From contig JAAXGN010000051.1 of NCBI GenBank assembly GCA_012267415.1, positions 1 to 64,000 of the forward strand: DNA of 64,000 nt, read 5' to 3'. The DNA is from Candidatus Poribacteria bacterium. GTDB taxonomy: Bacteria; Poribacteria; WGA-4E; WGA-3G. The notes beneath the pieces are model-generated. The model worked only from the letters and a program-made list of their open reading frames with translations. It was not told where the DNA came from and did not search any database. Position 1 is the first letter of the stretch; the number at the start of each line of letters is the position of its first letter. Below, in pieces: positions 34,552-44,152 of the stretch. The translations under genes were made by a program, and so were the position numbers.

Positions 34552-36195
34552 ATGAATCGAAGAATCGTAGGCTCAATTTTAGTAATTATTTTCCTCGGTA
34601 TATTGTTCCTCATTATTGGCTGCGGCTTGTTTGACAACAACAGTCAGCCAAAAATTGAACCAATTACCGATCAAACGCTTGATGTGGGAGATGAAACAAC
34701 GGTAACACCCAACATCACCGATGTTGATGTTGACGACACACATAGCGTCAATGCGTTTTCTGACAATATGAACGTTGCTGCCGTTTCAGTAAACGATACA
34801 TCTATTACTATCACAGGTAAAGCAGCAGGGGTAACAACCATCACGGTGACCGCCATAGACGATAGTGATCAGGACAACGACACCTCAATACCCGTAACGT
34901 TTCAGGTCATTGTCAATGAACCCCCATTGGAAGAAAGTTACTATGACCATATAGAAGGTCCCTGGCTCTGGATGATTGCACCGGGTGGTGATATAGATGA
35001 CGATAATCTTTCTGAAACAAGTGATGGTGTTATTACGGAGAGGCAGATCGCTCTAAAAGGTGTAAATGAAGGGAATCACTTTGACACGTTGCAATGGTCA
35101 AGTGGCCGTTTACTTCCTACCACCGTTTGCGGAATTTTCTTATGTTCGTCAGATAATGTCATCAACGTGGTCAGAGAGATTGGACTGAGCAATACTTATC
35201 TAGCTCAATATTCTGCTTATGCCTTGATTAACATATACTCCCCAAGCGATCAAAACGATGTTTTGATGGGTATAGGAAGCGATGATTCTATCAAAGTTTG
35301 GCTCAATGGCACTGTTGTTTACAAAAACGATTTTAATAGAAGGACAACAGGAATTCAAAACCGGTTCAATGTAGATCTGAATCGGGGTAACAATCTACTT
35401 TTGGTTAAAGTTTGTAACCACTTTGGTGATTGGGGTATGTTTTTTAAAATCTACCTTGACCCTGAAGCGTATACTATATCTCTTCCAGTAGGGGATAACA
35501 ATAGTTGGCAACCGGTGCGACCTGAGGAACCAGAACAACCTAATGAATCATTTTCAATCACCATCAGTGAAATCATGTATGGTTCTGAAGCGTGGTTTTC
35601 GCCACCGCAATGGATAGAATTATCCAATACTGGAGCAGATCCGGTGAATATGGCTGGCTGGAAGCTAACTATTCAGAACGTGGCCTCGGAAGATTTAACC
35701 GGGCCAGTGAATGGGACAATTGTCTTTAGAGACGAATTTTGGGGGGAAGCCCCTATAATTTGGCAAAATGAAACCCTCCTGATAGTAACAGATGAGAACG
35801 AAACGAATTCTGGTGGGTTCCTGGAGGATCAAATCTTCGATCTTAGGGGGCGAGGCGGATTAGAAATTGGTTTATGGGATACATTTTTGAGTGCAGAGGG
35901 TTTCCGCATAACGTTGACTGATAAAGATGGGAACTTGGTTGATGCGGCAGGAAAATACGACGGAGGTAAGACGGTTTGGAATTTGCCCTATGGTATTAAC
36001 AGAGGTAGAACTAGATCAGGCAATAGAACGTCACTCCTTCGCCTTTATGCTAATGGTGTTGGTCTTGATGGAACCAAAAAGGATAGTTGGATATCCGCAG
36101 CAGACGCAAATCTCGCCGAGGATCAAAAAACCTATTATGGAGATAAGAACGATATCAGTTCACCCGGGATTCTCGGTACAGAAATAGGTGAATAG
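34552..36195 (+). CDS. Lipoprotein with Ig-like, PA14-like and lamin-tail domains
   Basis: 547 residues from ATG 34552, chosen because AAGGAGG at 34537-34543 is ideally placed; the frame is open further up to GTG 34489. Lipobox LIIGC gives a lipidated Cys near 23. Residues about 35-120 are an Ig/cadherin-like domain (ITDQTLDVGDETTVTPNITD). Residues 130-300 hold GPWLWMIAPGG and SDDSIKVWLNGTVVYKN, similar to PA14/NPCBM-type carbohydrate-binding sandwiches in which an assembly bears a conserved SDD.. loop. Residues about 330-470 are a lamin-tail domain (ITISEIMYG, WIELSNTGADPVNMAGWKL). The first two domains are shared with the gene at 36522. Probably outer-surface binding; substrate unknown. Confidence 0.72.
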   Translation: MNRRIVGSILVIIFLGILFLIIGCGLFDNNSQPKIEPITDQTLDVGDETTVTPNITDVDVDDTHSVNAFSDNMNVAAVSVNDTSITITGKAAGVTTITVTAIDDSDQDNDTSIPVTFQVIVNEPPLEESYYDHIEGPWLWMIAPGGDIDDDNLSETSDGVITERQIALKGVNEGNHFDTLQWSSGRLLPTTVCGIFLCSSDNVINVVREIGLSNTYLAQYSAYALINIYSPSDQNDVLMGIGSDDSIKVWLNGTVVYKNDFNRRTTGIQNRFNVDLNRGNNLLLVKVCNHFGDWGMFFKIYLDPEAYTISLPVGDNNSWQPVRPEEPEQPNESFSITISEIMYGSEAWFSPPQWIELSNTGADPVNMAGWKLTIQNVASEDLTGPVNGTIVFRDEFWGEAPIIWQNETLLIVTDENETNSGGFLEDQIFDLRGRGGLEIGLWDTFLSAEGFRITLTDKDGNLVDAAGKYDGGKTVWNLPYGINRGRTRSGNRTSLLRLYANGVGLDGTKKDSWISAADANLAEDQKTYYGDKNDISSPGILGTEIGE

Positions 36196-36287
36196 TACTA
36201 TACAATGTAAGTTTGTATTTGTAGCACAGATGGTATTAACCAAACAATCAGGAAGTGATCCTGATAAAGTTGTGAAGATATTTTATG

Positions 36288-36502
36288 CTGTAGGAGCGAT
36301 CTCCGAATCGCGACCAAATCCTTTGATAATCGGGAAGCGGCCAGAAATATGTTAACTGACCTCCTACAACTCAGAATGTAGAATTAATTGTATAATCTAC
36401 CATAATTGGATAATACGCTGGCGGGGAAACCCCGCCCCTACGAAACCTTACTCCTACGATGAGTCTTATTCGTAGAATTACCTGATTATTTATAATCTTC
36501 AT
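36288..36502. repeat. Two repeat elements between paralogous lipoprotein genes
   Basis: 36288-36368 begins with a 28-bp arm (CTGTAGGAGCGATCTCCGAA...) that is the exact complement of 50942-50969, and ends in CTCCTACAAC. About 36398-36502 is a family B MITE with a decayed left end, carrying the GGCGGGGAAACCCCGCCCCT hairpin and the right terminus ATAATCTTCAT. Together they fill most of the 326-bp gap 36196-36521. Confidence 0.65.
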
Positions 36503-36521
36503 CAAAACAAGGAGTTTTTTC

Positions 36522-37820
36522 ATGATAAAGACCAATAAGTTCTCAGTCGTCAACTTTCTGATCTTATTAACTATTGTGTTTGGTGGATCTTCTGTTTTTA
36601 TCGGTTGTGGTAGCAACGATCAACCGTTCTTTGAAACTATAGATGATCAAACACTTGCAATTGATGTCAGAAGAACGGTTGAAATCCACATAAGAGATTC
36701 AGACAAAAAGGACATGCATACAGTTCGCGCGTCCTCGGCAAATAATAGAATTGCCACCGTTGTTGTAAATGATAGAAGTATCGACCCTATAGGCATAGCA
36801 GACTTTACCATTGAAGGGGTTTCAGAAGGACGTACGTATATCACTGTCTCAGCGACAGACGATAGTGGTGAAGACAACGCAACTTTTGACCAAGAGTTTA
36901 TGGTTACTGTCGTTAAACCAGAGTTAATCGTATCCATCCCATCACAGTTGAAAGAGTCTACTTTAGATGGAAGCGAAGTTTCGCTCAGCGTGATCGGTTT
37001 AACTTTCGATCAGGGTATACAGTCAAGTGACGTGAGTATATCTGGAATTGAGGGTGTTTATTCCTACCCGACACGTATCAGTGATACAGAAGCTAATGTT
37101 GTGCTGAATCTTGATTCTTGCCACGGCATTTCCACAGATAGTTTTTTGAACTTGACTGTGAGTCCCGGTGCATTTGCAGAAGACTACAACGGACCCTCAT
37201 TCACCACGGAGTTATTTGTCGTCTCAGACTTAGACTTACGTGAAGATAGCTATTATGATCATATCGTAGGTCCCTGGCTCTGGATGATTGCACCTGGTGG
37301 GAGTATAAATTTAGATAATCTCTCCGTAGCAAGTCAAGGTGCGATTACGGAGAATCAGATCGCGCAAAACGGTGTTAGTGAAGGGGAACACTTTAACGCG
37401 CTGAAATGGACAAGAGGACATTTACTTCCTACGACTGTATGCGGAATTTTCTTATGTTCGTCAGATAATGTTATTAACGTGGTCAGAGAGATTGGGTTGA
37501 CGAATAGTTTTCAACTCACACAGTATTCTGCTTATGCATTGATTAACATTGTCTCTCCACGCGATCAAAAGAATGTTTTACTGGGTGTAGGGAGCGATGA
37601 CTCTATCAAAGTATGGCTCAATGGCTCAACTATTTACAGCAATAATGTTAGAAGAAGGACAACCGGCATACAAAACTGCTTCCTTGTGGATCTGAATGCA
37701 GGTAGCAATCTACTATTGATTAAAGTTTGCAATCATGGTTCTGGGGGTAATGATGATTGGGGTATGTTTTTTAAGGTCTATCTTGAGACTAGGGATTATA
37801 CGATATCGCTTCCAAGGTAA
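36522..37820 (+). CDS. Lipoprotein with Ig-like and PA14-like domains
   Basis: 432 residues. AAGGAG at 36509-36514 precedes ATG. The signal ends with FIGC, a plausible lipobox, near residue 29. An Ig-like domain (IDDQTLAIDVRRTVEIHIRD) is followed by one beta domain (SQLKESTLDGSEVSLSVIG) and the GPWLWMIAPGGSINLDN / SDDSIKVWLNGSTIYSN domain shared with the gene at 34552. The frame stops at TAA 37818-37820. Right after it lies an out-of-frame remnant of the common sorting tail, so this gene may have lost its tail by recombination. Substrate unknown. Confidence 0.7.
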   Translation: MIKTNKFSVVNFLILLTIVFGGSSVFIGCGSNDQPFFETIDDQTLAIDVRRTVEIHIRDSDKKDMHTVRASSANNRIATVVVNDRSIDPIGIADFTIEGVSEGRTYITVSATDDSGEDNATFDQEFMVTVVKPELIVSIPSQLKESTLDGSEVSLSVIGLTFDQGIQSSDVSISGIEGVYSYPTRISDTEANVVLNLDSCHGISTDSFLNLTVSPGAFAEDYNGPSFTTELFVVSDLDLREDSYYDHIVGPWLWMIAPGGSINLDNLSVASQGAITENQIAQNGVSEGEHFNALKWTRGHLLPTTVCGIFLCSSDNVINVVREIGLTNSFQLTQYSAYALINIVSPRDQKNVLLGVGSDDSIKVWLNGSTIYSNNVRRRTTGIQNCFLVDLNAGSNLLLIKVCNHGSGGNDDWGMFFKVYLETRDYTISLPR

Positions 37821-37993
37821 TTTGGACATTAGCAGTTGGGAATCAAGCCGCGGGTATGTATCAGAATCGTAGTCGTGCAGCGTATTGGGATGGTAGAAAT
37901 GCGTTCGGTGAGAAGGTCGCGAGTGGTTTGTATTTTTATACGCTTACGGCAGGTGATTTCTCTGCTACGCGCAAGATGTTGATACGCAAGTAA
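37821..37993 (+). pseudogene. Detached remnant of the C-terminal sorting tail
   Basis: From about 37842 one frame reads QAAGMYQNRSRAAYWDGRNA and continues through GLYFYTLTAGDFSATRKMLIRK to TAA 37991-37993. That is the last two-thirds of the tail found on the neighbouring surface proteins. Compared with intact copies, GGACATCAA has become GGAATCAA (one base lost). No start codon or first half (NPFNPETW) is present. Confidence 0.8.
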
Positions 37994-38074
37994 GTATTTC
38001 ACAACCGTAGTATAAAGTCTTGTGCCGCGCCTCACCCTTTTTCGCTAATCGTAGATTTGAAAAGGAGGAACAGT

Positions 38075-39046
38075 GTGAAAGTCCGCTCAACATTTCGTAT
38101 TTTCGCTTTGTTCATAGCATTGCTAATCTTTAGCAGTCAGGCTGTCTTTGGGAGAGGACCGCGTCTAACAAAACCTGAAGTTGACCGAAAGCAAAACGCT
38201 GTCTTATTGATTGGGGACCATGAGGGGATCAATGAAACCGATGCTCAGAACGCAGCACTGTTGGTTGCTAAGGCGTTGCGTGCACAAGGGATCACTGTTA
38301 GCGATTCTGTTCACGAGACACCTGCTGGAGCGACTGTGTATCGTATTGTTTTGCGTCGTTCAAATGAAAATGAAAAGATTCTGTTCCGCTTAAGCGAGGA
38401 AGAGACCGCTGGAACAATTATTGTTGAACGTGAAATGCTGTTGGCAGATATTGAAGATGTCGTTTCAGCAGGACCGAGGTTAGTTTACGCGCTTGTCCAT
38501 CAGGAGCCGCTTATTTCTTCTCCGCTTCTTATGAAAGCAGGAGCTTTTACCGCCGTAGCCCTTGTCAGAAACGTGTTGGCATCATCCGGTGTGGAGATCG
38601 GTTTTTCTTTTGACAAATTATCCTATGCTGTGGATATAGAGGGTCGGTTTGCACGTAAGAAGACCGAGTTTCATCTATCAGATAGAAAGAACTACTTTCA
38701 TTTCTACTCGTTCTCGGTTGGTGGGCGTTACTTCTTCATGAAACAAAATATTTCGCCTTATATAGGTGGTGGACTTGGGGTGATGTCTATCAAATACGAG
38801 ACAACAGTAAGGACGGAAGTTGGCTTTTCGGAATTTTTCAGTGTAATTTTGACCTCCTATGACTATGATGTTCACTCCGAAGCAGCTGTTGGCATAGGTG
38901 CTTATGGCGTACTCGGTGTGGAATTTCCACGTTTTGCTCGCGGGCGTTCGAGAATTGAGTTTCGTGTGGACAGACCGTTTTTTAGGTTGCCAAGCCAAGA
39001 TGTTATGCCCATAACAGTGGGTGTCGTTGGTGGATTCTCTTTTTGA
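38075..39046 (+). CDS. Outer-membrane beta-barrel protein, unknown
   Basis: 323 residues from GTG 38075, which follows AAAGGAGG at 38060-38067; TTG 38057 lies before the ribosome site and is unlikely. Signal peptide about 1-26 (SQAVFG-RG). Residues 30-150 form a periplasmic alpha/beta-looking part (NAVLLIGDHEGINETDAQNA). Residues about 185-323 alternate aromatic and small residues with turns (FHFYSFSVGGRYFF, ISPYIGGGLGVMSI, ITVGVVGGFSF) and end in Phe, as outer-membrane barrels do. Probably an OmpA/OmpW-like small barrel; no ligand inferred. Lies 28 bp before the next membrane protein gene. Confidence 0.7.
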   Translation: MKVRSTFRIFALFIALLIFSSQAVFGRGPRLTKPEVDRKQNAVLLIGDHEGINETDAQNAALLVAKALRAQGITVSDSVHETPAGATVYRIVLRRSNENEKILFRLSEEETAGTIIVEREMLLADIEDVVSAGPRLVYALVHQEPLISSPLLMKAGAFTAVALVRNVLASSGVEIGFSFDKLSYAVDIEGRFARKKTEFHLSDRKNYFHFYSFSVGGRYFFMKQNISPYIGGGLGVMSIKYETTVRTEVGFSEFFSVILTSYDYDVHSEAAVGIGAYGVLGVEFPRFARGRSRIEFRVDRPFFRLPSQDVMPITVGVVGGFSF

Positions 39047-39074
39047 TTTTATAACTGTTTGAAGGGAAATTCTT

Positions 39075-39587
39075 ATGAAAGCAAATTTAAAATTCAGATC
39101 ACAATTCTTAGCATTTTTCATGGCGGTACTTATTTTTAGCATACCTTTTATTACCCTTGCCCAACAAAATTCAGTGGAGGCTCAAGCCAAAATGGCTGCT
39201 GAACGAGATGCTGAAACCGATTTAAACAGATGGGCATGGTATATTTACGGTTTTGCTTGCTGCCTCGGTGTTGGTCTCACTACCGTCGCGGGAGCCGCTA
39301 TAGGTTCAACAAGCGATGGCTGGCTTGAATTTGATGATACAATATATGGAGGATGCTTTGGTTTCATAGTTGGTTCCGCAGTCTCAGCAGGAACTATTGT
39401 TAGCTATAAAATAGTCGTGCCACCTGAGCGTTTCCTGGGAAAATCGCCTGAATATGTTGATTTCTATACGGCGGCATACGAGAGGAAAATCCGACTACGT
39501 AGGGTGGGAGAGGCAGCAGCAGGGGGTATCACTTTTTGTGGCTTAACGCTACTAATAAGCAGAATAATAGAAGCTGCTGGAGAATAA
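39075..39587 (+). CDS. Small membrane protein, PPERFxGKSPEY family, copy 2
   Basis: 170 residues. Signal or membrane segment ends in TLAQQ; two more hydrophobic stretches follow (about 53-75 and 92-112), then VPPERFLGKSPEYVDFYTAAYE, a basic stretch and a last hydrophobic segment near the C-terminus (TFCGLTLLISRII). Paralogue of the gene at 33980, with conserved N-terminus (MK.NL.FRS..L.F.M) and motif. GAAGGGAAATTCTT precedes ATG. Follows the barrel gene closely and may be co-expressed with it. Confidence 0.62.
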   Translation: MKANLKFRSQFLAFFMAVLIFSIPFITLAQQNSVEAQAKMAAERDAETDLNRWAWYIYGFACCLGVGLTTVAGAAIGSTSDGWLEFDDTIYGGCFGFIVGSAVSAGTIVSYKIVVPPERFLGKSPEYVDFYTAAYERKIRLRRVGEAAAGGITFCGLTLLISRIIEAAGE

Positions 39588-39682
39588 AATGATCAAGCAG
39601 TGAATGATTTAAAAATGCCGGGATAAACCAAGAACTGCTGACGGTTTCCGCCCCTAACGGTTGACTGCAGAAGGCCAAAAGT

Positions 39683-40018
39683 ATGGAAGTTGACATTCTT
39701 CCATCTAATGTCTACCTTGTAGATACAGATGGGAAGCGTTGGGAAACACTCATTGAAAATGGGGCAGTGACGATACCGCCAGAACCCGAAAATGCAATCT
39801 TGGGGGATATCAACCATGATGGCGTGGTGAACATCCAAGATTTAATTATTGTTAATGTACGTTTTGGTCAGACGGGCGAAAACAGTGCGGATATCAACGG
39901 TGATCGCATCGTCAACATCGTCGATCTTGTTGATGAAAAGGTGGCAAGTGGTCTGTATTTCTATACGTTAAAAGCAGGTGATTTTTCTGCTACACGTAAA
40001 ATGCTAATACGGAAGTAA
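39683..40018 (+). pseudogene. Chimeric remnant: dockerin fused to the end of a sorting tail
   Basis: The frame gives the end of a cohesin domain (LPSNVYLVDTDGKRWETLIENG), a dockerin (GDINHDGVVNIQDLIIV and DINGDRIVNIVDLV), then jumps directly to DEKVASGLYFYTLKAGDFSATRKMLIRK. The DNA from about 39699 to 39930 is almost identical to 43447-43672 in the gene at 42378. The cohesin start, the linker and NPFNPETW are deleted and no signal peptide is present, so I read it as a recombination remnant. Confidence 0.75.
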
Positions 40019-40020
40019 GA

Positions 40021-40113
40021 AAAGGGAAGAATGGAAGATTGGAAGGGTGGAAGGATTGAGGTTGCAATGTCAATTCTCCTAATCTTCCAAACCTCCAACA
40101 TTCCATCCAAAAT
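40021..40113. repeat. Imperfect hairpin rich in GGAAGATTGGAAGG
   Basis: A purine-rich left arm (GAATGGAAGATTGGAAGGGT) and a complementary right arm (TAATCTTCCAAACCTCCAAC) could fold back. A related sequence lies at 44153-44220 (GGAAGATCGGAAGGGTGG ... CCAGCCCTTCCATTC). Both lie just after a sorting-tail end, so they may be transcription terminators of surface genes. Confidence 0.5.
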
Positions 40114-40169
40114 CTGATTGTATAGTGCAATCAAAATTTATAATAGGAGTTTATAAGGAGGACAAATTC

Positions 40170-42308
40170 ATGAAAACGATACGATGTTTAACACTTACAC
40201 TATTTGCTTTTGTCATGTTCATATTTGTGCCGAACAGTTTGGCACAAGAATATGTGGTGCGTGTCATCTATTTTCACCCGAACGACATTGAACCGCAGGA
40301 AGACAGTGTCAACACACTAAAGGCAATGGTAAAGGACATTCAAGAGTTTTATGCGGACGAAATGGAACGACACGGATACGGTAGAAAAACTTTTAGGCTT
40401 GAAATGGATGAAAACGAAAATGTAATGCTACATTACATGAAAGGGAATTTGGATCATACACCCTATAAAGAAAAAAGTATGTCCAGAAATGAAATCAGAG
40501 ATCGGTTAGATTTCTCAAAGAAAATCATCTATCTGATTTGGGTGGATAGATATGATTCCGGTGGACGGGTAGCTGATGTTGGAGGTTCTGGGAGTGGTAC
40601 GTCGGTACGCGGCAGTGCATGGATATTTCCATCCAACTTTGACAGCAGCGTTCGTTACAGAGATGCCTGGGAAACTATCGCACACGAAATCGGACATGCC
40701 TTCGGATTGCGGCACGATTACCGAAAAAATGCCTATATTATGTCTTACGGCCCAGGAGCAAGAAATGAATTGTCACCGTGTGCCGCAAAATGGTTAGATG
40801 CCCATAAGTATTTCAATGATATCGGAACACCTATCAACGATAACACAAACATTCAAATGCTGCCACCAGTTCCCGCCGATTCGCTGGCAATTCGCTTCCA
40901 ATTTAATATATCTGACCCTGATGGACTCCATCAAGTAATATCCGACGGACGAGGAGATGTCGGATTGTTCGGATGTAAGGAATTAAGTGGTCAAAACGGT
41001 ACCGTAGAATTAATTACGAATGAGTTCGATTCCGACAATACAAGCGAGTATAGGCTTCTGATTATGGATAGGTATGGAAACTTTAGGTATCATGGATTTC
41101 AGGTCCGCCCTATTGATGTGCTGCCTCCCTCCGAAGTTGTCCAGATACCCGATGCGAATTTAGAAGCGGCGATACGCGAAGGGCTTGAATTAGCACCAGA
41201 CAGCAACATCACACAACTGGATATGTTAGGACTACAACGGATTTTTTGGAAAAACCCAAGTCGTCAGATAACAGACCTAACAGGACTTGAACATGCAATC
41301 AACCTGCGCAGCTTAGCACTGTACGATAATCAAATCAAGGACATAACACCCATCGCAAAGTTGACCAAACTGGACAACTTAAGGCTGACAGATAATCAAA
41401 TCGAGGACATAAAACCCCTCGAAAAGTTGACAAAGTTGAATGAGTTACGGCTGTCAGGCAATCAAATCGAAGACATAACACCACTCACAAAGCTGGCGAA
41501 TAATTTGAGAGAATTAGAGTTGTCAAATAATCAAATTGAGGACATAACACCCATCGCAAAGTTGGCTAAACTGCTCGGATTAGAACTGTCAGATAATCCA
41601 CAAATTCGTGATCTAACACCACTTGCTGGATTGACAAATCTAGTTGGATTATACCTTACTGATAATCAGATTACCGATCTAACACCACTTGCTGGATTGA
41701 CAAATCTAGTTAAATTGCACCTTACTGGTAACCAGATTAACGATATTACGCCACTTGCAGGACTCACGAATTTACAATGGCTATGGCTTTATTCTAACCA
41801 AATTCAAGATGTCAGTCCACTTTCAGGATTAATAAACGTTGAGATATTGCAACTTGAGGAAAACCCAATTAAGAATAGAAAACCACTCTTTGAACTTTTG
41901 GAAAAGAATCCGGATGTGAAGATATTTCTTGAGTTCGGTGGTGCCCCCTTACCTGTCAACCTATCCTATTTCCGAGCAGAACACACCAATAGAGGTGTTA
42001 TCCTCAAATGGACAACCGAATCAGAAGTGGATAACGCAGGATTCTACATCTATCGAAGTGAGGCAAAGGACGGTGGATTCAAGGTCGTCAATCCCACGCT
42101 GATTCAAGGTGCAGGTACAACAGGGGAACGGAACGAGTATACTTGGACTGACACCACTGCGAAACCGAATACTGTCTACTACTATCGGATAGAGGATGTG
42201 TCGCATGCGGGTGTGCGGGAGCAGTTGGCAACGGTGCGTCTGAGAGGTTTAGTCTCTGCTCGCGGTAAACTTACTACCTTTTGGGCAGATTTGAAAGCGG
42301 AAGAATAA
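40170..42308 (+). CDS. Secreted zincin metalloprotease with LRR and FN3-like C-terminal domain
   Basis: 712 residues from ATG 40170, chosen for AAGGAGG at 40155-40161. Signal peptide about 1-25 (SLA-QE). Zinc motif TIAHEIGHAFGLRHD (HExxHxxGxxH, about 171-185) with a following MSYGP Met-turn marks a metzincin-type protease. Residues about 325-575 are LRRs (NQIEDITPLTKLANNL). The C-terminus (PVNLSYFRAEHTNRGVILKW to LTTFWADLKAEE) is a fibronectin-III-like domain, a second tail type; a broken copy lies at 50719-50843. Predicted extracellular; LRRs would supply target binding. Leader hairpin GATTG...GCAATC upstream at 40116-40132. Confidence 0.82.
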   Translation: MKTIRCLTLTLFAFVMFIFVPNSLAQEYVVRVIYFHPNDIEPQEDSVNTLKAMVKDIQEFYADEMERHGYGRKTFRLEMDENENVMLHYMKGNLDHTPYKEKSMSRNEIRDRLDFSKKIIYLIWVDRYDSGGRVADVGGSGSGTSVRGSAWIFPSNFDSSVRYRDAWETIAHEIGHAFGLRHDYRKNAYIMSYGPGARNELSPCAAKWLDAHKYFNDIGTPINDNTNIQMLPPVPADSLAIRFQFNISDPDGLHQVISDGRGDVGLFGCKELSGQNGTVELITNEFDSDNTSEYRLLIMDRYGNFRYHGFQVRPIDVLPPSEVVQIPDANLEAAIREGLELAPDSNITQLDMLGLQRIFWKNPSRQITDLTGLEHAINLRSLALYDNQIKDITPIAKLTKLDNLRLTDNQIEDIKPLEKLTKLNELRLSGNQIEDITPLTKLANNLRELELSNNQIEDITPIAKLAKLLGLELSDNPQIRDLTPLAGLTNLVGLYLTDNQITDLTPLAGLTNLVKLHLTGNQINDITPLAGLTNLQWLWLYSNQIQDVSPLSGLINVEILQLEENPIKNRKPLFELLEKNPDVKIFLEFGGAPLPVNLSYFRAEHTNRGVILKWTTESEVDNAGFYIYRSEAKDGGFKVVNPTLIQGAGTTGERNEYTWTDTTAKPNTVYYYRIEDVSHAGVREQLATVRLRGLVSARGKLTTFWADLKAEE

Positions 42309-42377
42309 ATGAAGGATGGATAGACGGAAGAAACTCGATTGCATCGGTTCAATCGAAAACTATATAAGGAGTTTATT

Positions 42378-44147
42378 ATGAACATGGACATACTGAACCA
42401 AAAAGGTTGTGTATATATTCTGGTATTCATTTTGATGGTTACCTTTGGAACCCAAAATATCAGTTACGCACAGGATACAGACCCGACAATAACAGCTTCC
42501 GTTGAAGAACCGTTGACAGAGTCAACACTGAGTGGAAGCATAGTCACACTGACACTCAGCGGCGGTAAATTTAATCATGAATACTATGTCGGACGCGCGT
42601 TGTCTATCTCCGGCATTGAGGGTGTCACTTTTAGGTCGTGGGATGTAGAACGTGTGAGCGATACCGTAGCAACCGTTTCCCTTACCTTCTCCGGCAACAT
42701 AGATGCCGATGCGATCCTTACCCTCACCGTCGGTCCCGCTGCCATAGTAGGCGGATACGATAGAGATTTTACCTTTGAATTCTCTGTCACTGCAGTAGAG
42801 GAATCGCTGGAGGTATCATCGGTTGCCCCCTTGACAGAGACAACACTGCACGGAAGCATTATCACATTCACGCTTAGTGGTCGGCAATTCGTTGATGAAT
42901 GGACTATCGGAAGCGCGTTGTCAGTTTCCGGGATTGGTGGTGTTACTATCTATTCGTGGGATGTGGAACGTGTGAGCGACACTGTAGCAACCGTTGAACT
43001 TGATTTTGATGGTACTGACTTTGATACCGATGCAACGCTGACCTTTACTGTGGGGGCAGACGCAATTGCAGGTTACAATCAGGAGCTCACTGGCGAAGTC
43101 TCCGTCACTGCGATACAGCAATCGAACGCCACTGTGAGCATTTCGCCATCATCAGTCGCATGTCCTGACGTTGGAGAACAATTAACAATCAGTCTTAATA
43201 TCACAGGTGGGGAAAACATTGCAGGTTATCAGGCAACCCTATCGTTTAACCCCACTGCACTTCGCCCCGTGAATATTACCAATGGCAACTATCTACCAAT
43301 GGACGCGTTTTTTATGGACCAGAACTCTTACGGAGAGGTGAGACTCGCCGCAACCAGACTCGCTGGCGCAGCGAACGGTGATGGCACACTCGCCACACTC
43401 ACGTTTGAGGTCCAAGACTTTAAACCATCCACACTGAGATTATCTAATGTCTACCTTGTAGATACAGATGGGAACCGTTGGGAAACACTCATTGAAAATG
43501 GGGCAGTGACGATACCACTAGAACCCGAAAATGCAATCTTGGGGGATATCAACCGCGATGGCGTAGTGAACATCCAAGATTTAATTATTGTTAATGTACG
43601 TTTCGGTCAGAAGGGCGAAAACAGTGCGGATATCAACGGTGATCGCATCGTCAACATCATGGATCTCGTCTTGGTTGCTGGGGCAATTGGTAACGGTGCC
43701 GCTGCACCCGCTCTGTCCCCGCAATCTTTGGAGATGCTCACCGCAACAAATATCCAACGTTGGCTCTCCCAAGCACAACAATTAGAACTGACAGACACAA
43801 CGTTTTTAAGGGGTATTCTGTTTTTAGAACAACTCCTTGCAGCGTTGATTCCCAAAGAAACTGCTCTTTTATCTAATTATCCAAATCCGTTCAACCCAGA
43901 GACGTGGATACCTTATCAGTTGGCAAAATCTGCCGATGTCACACTGTACATCTATTCTGTAAATGGCACATTGGTGCGGACATTGGCACTCGGACATCAG
44001 CCTGCCGGTACCTATCAGAGTCGTTCCCGTGCAGCGTATTGGGATGGTAAGAATGCGTTCGGTGAATCTGTTGCAAGTGGAATCTACTTTTATACGCTCA
44101 TAGTAGGTGATTTCACAGCAACGCGGAAGATGTTGATACAGAAGTAA
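42378..44147 (+). CDS. Secreted beta-domain, cohesin-dockerin protein with sorting tail
   Basis: 589 residues from ATG 42378 (AAGGAG at 42367-42372). Signal peptide about 1-32 (SYA-QD). Two beta domains begin PLTESTLSGSIVTLTLSG and PLTETTLHGSIITFTLSG (about 38-245). A cohesin-like domain follows (VSISPSSVACPDVGEQLTIS, GYQATLSFNPTALRPV, GDGTLATLTFEV; about 255-370), then a dockerin (GDINRDGVVNIQDLIIV, DINGDRIVNIMDLVLVAGAI; about 388-440), and the tail YPNPFNPETWIPYQL ... ATRKMLIQK. Same order as its downstream neighbours, so it belongs to a local paralogous series. It likely acts outside the cell as a scaffold; partners unknown. Confidence 0.85.
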   Translation: MNMDILNQKGCVYILVFILMVTFGTQNISYAQDTDPTITASVEEPLTESTLSGSIVTLTLSGGKFNHEYYVGRALSISGIEGVTFRSWDVERVSDTVATVSLTFSGNIDADAILTLTVGPAAIVGGYDRDFTFEFSVTAVEESLEVSSVAPLTETTLHGSIITFTLSGRQFVDEWTIGSALSVSGIGGVTIYSWDVERVSDTVATVELDFDGTDFDTDATLTFTVGADAIAGYNQELTGEVSVTAIQQSNATVSISPSSVACPDVGEQLTISLNITGGENIAGYQATLSFNPTALRPVNITNGNYLPMDAFFMDQNSYGEVRLAATRLAGAANGDGTLATLTFEVQDFKPSTLRLSNVYLVDTDGNRWETLIENGAVTIPLEPENAILGDINRDGVVNIQDLIIVNVRFGQKGENSADINGDRIVNIMDLVLVAGAIGNGAAAPALSPQSLEMLTATNIQRWLSQAQQLELTDTTFLRGILFLEQLLAALIPKETALLSNYPNPFNPETWIPYQLAKSADVTLYIYSVNGTLVRTLALGHQPAGTYQSRSRAAYWDGKNAFGESVASGIYFYTLIVGDFTATRKMLIQK

Positions 44148-44152
44148 GAACA

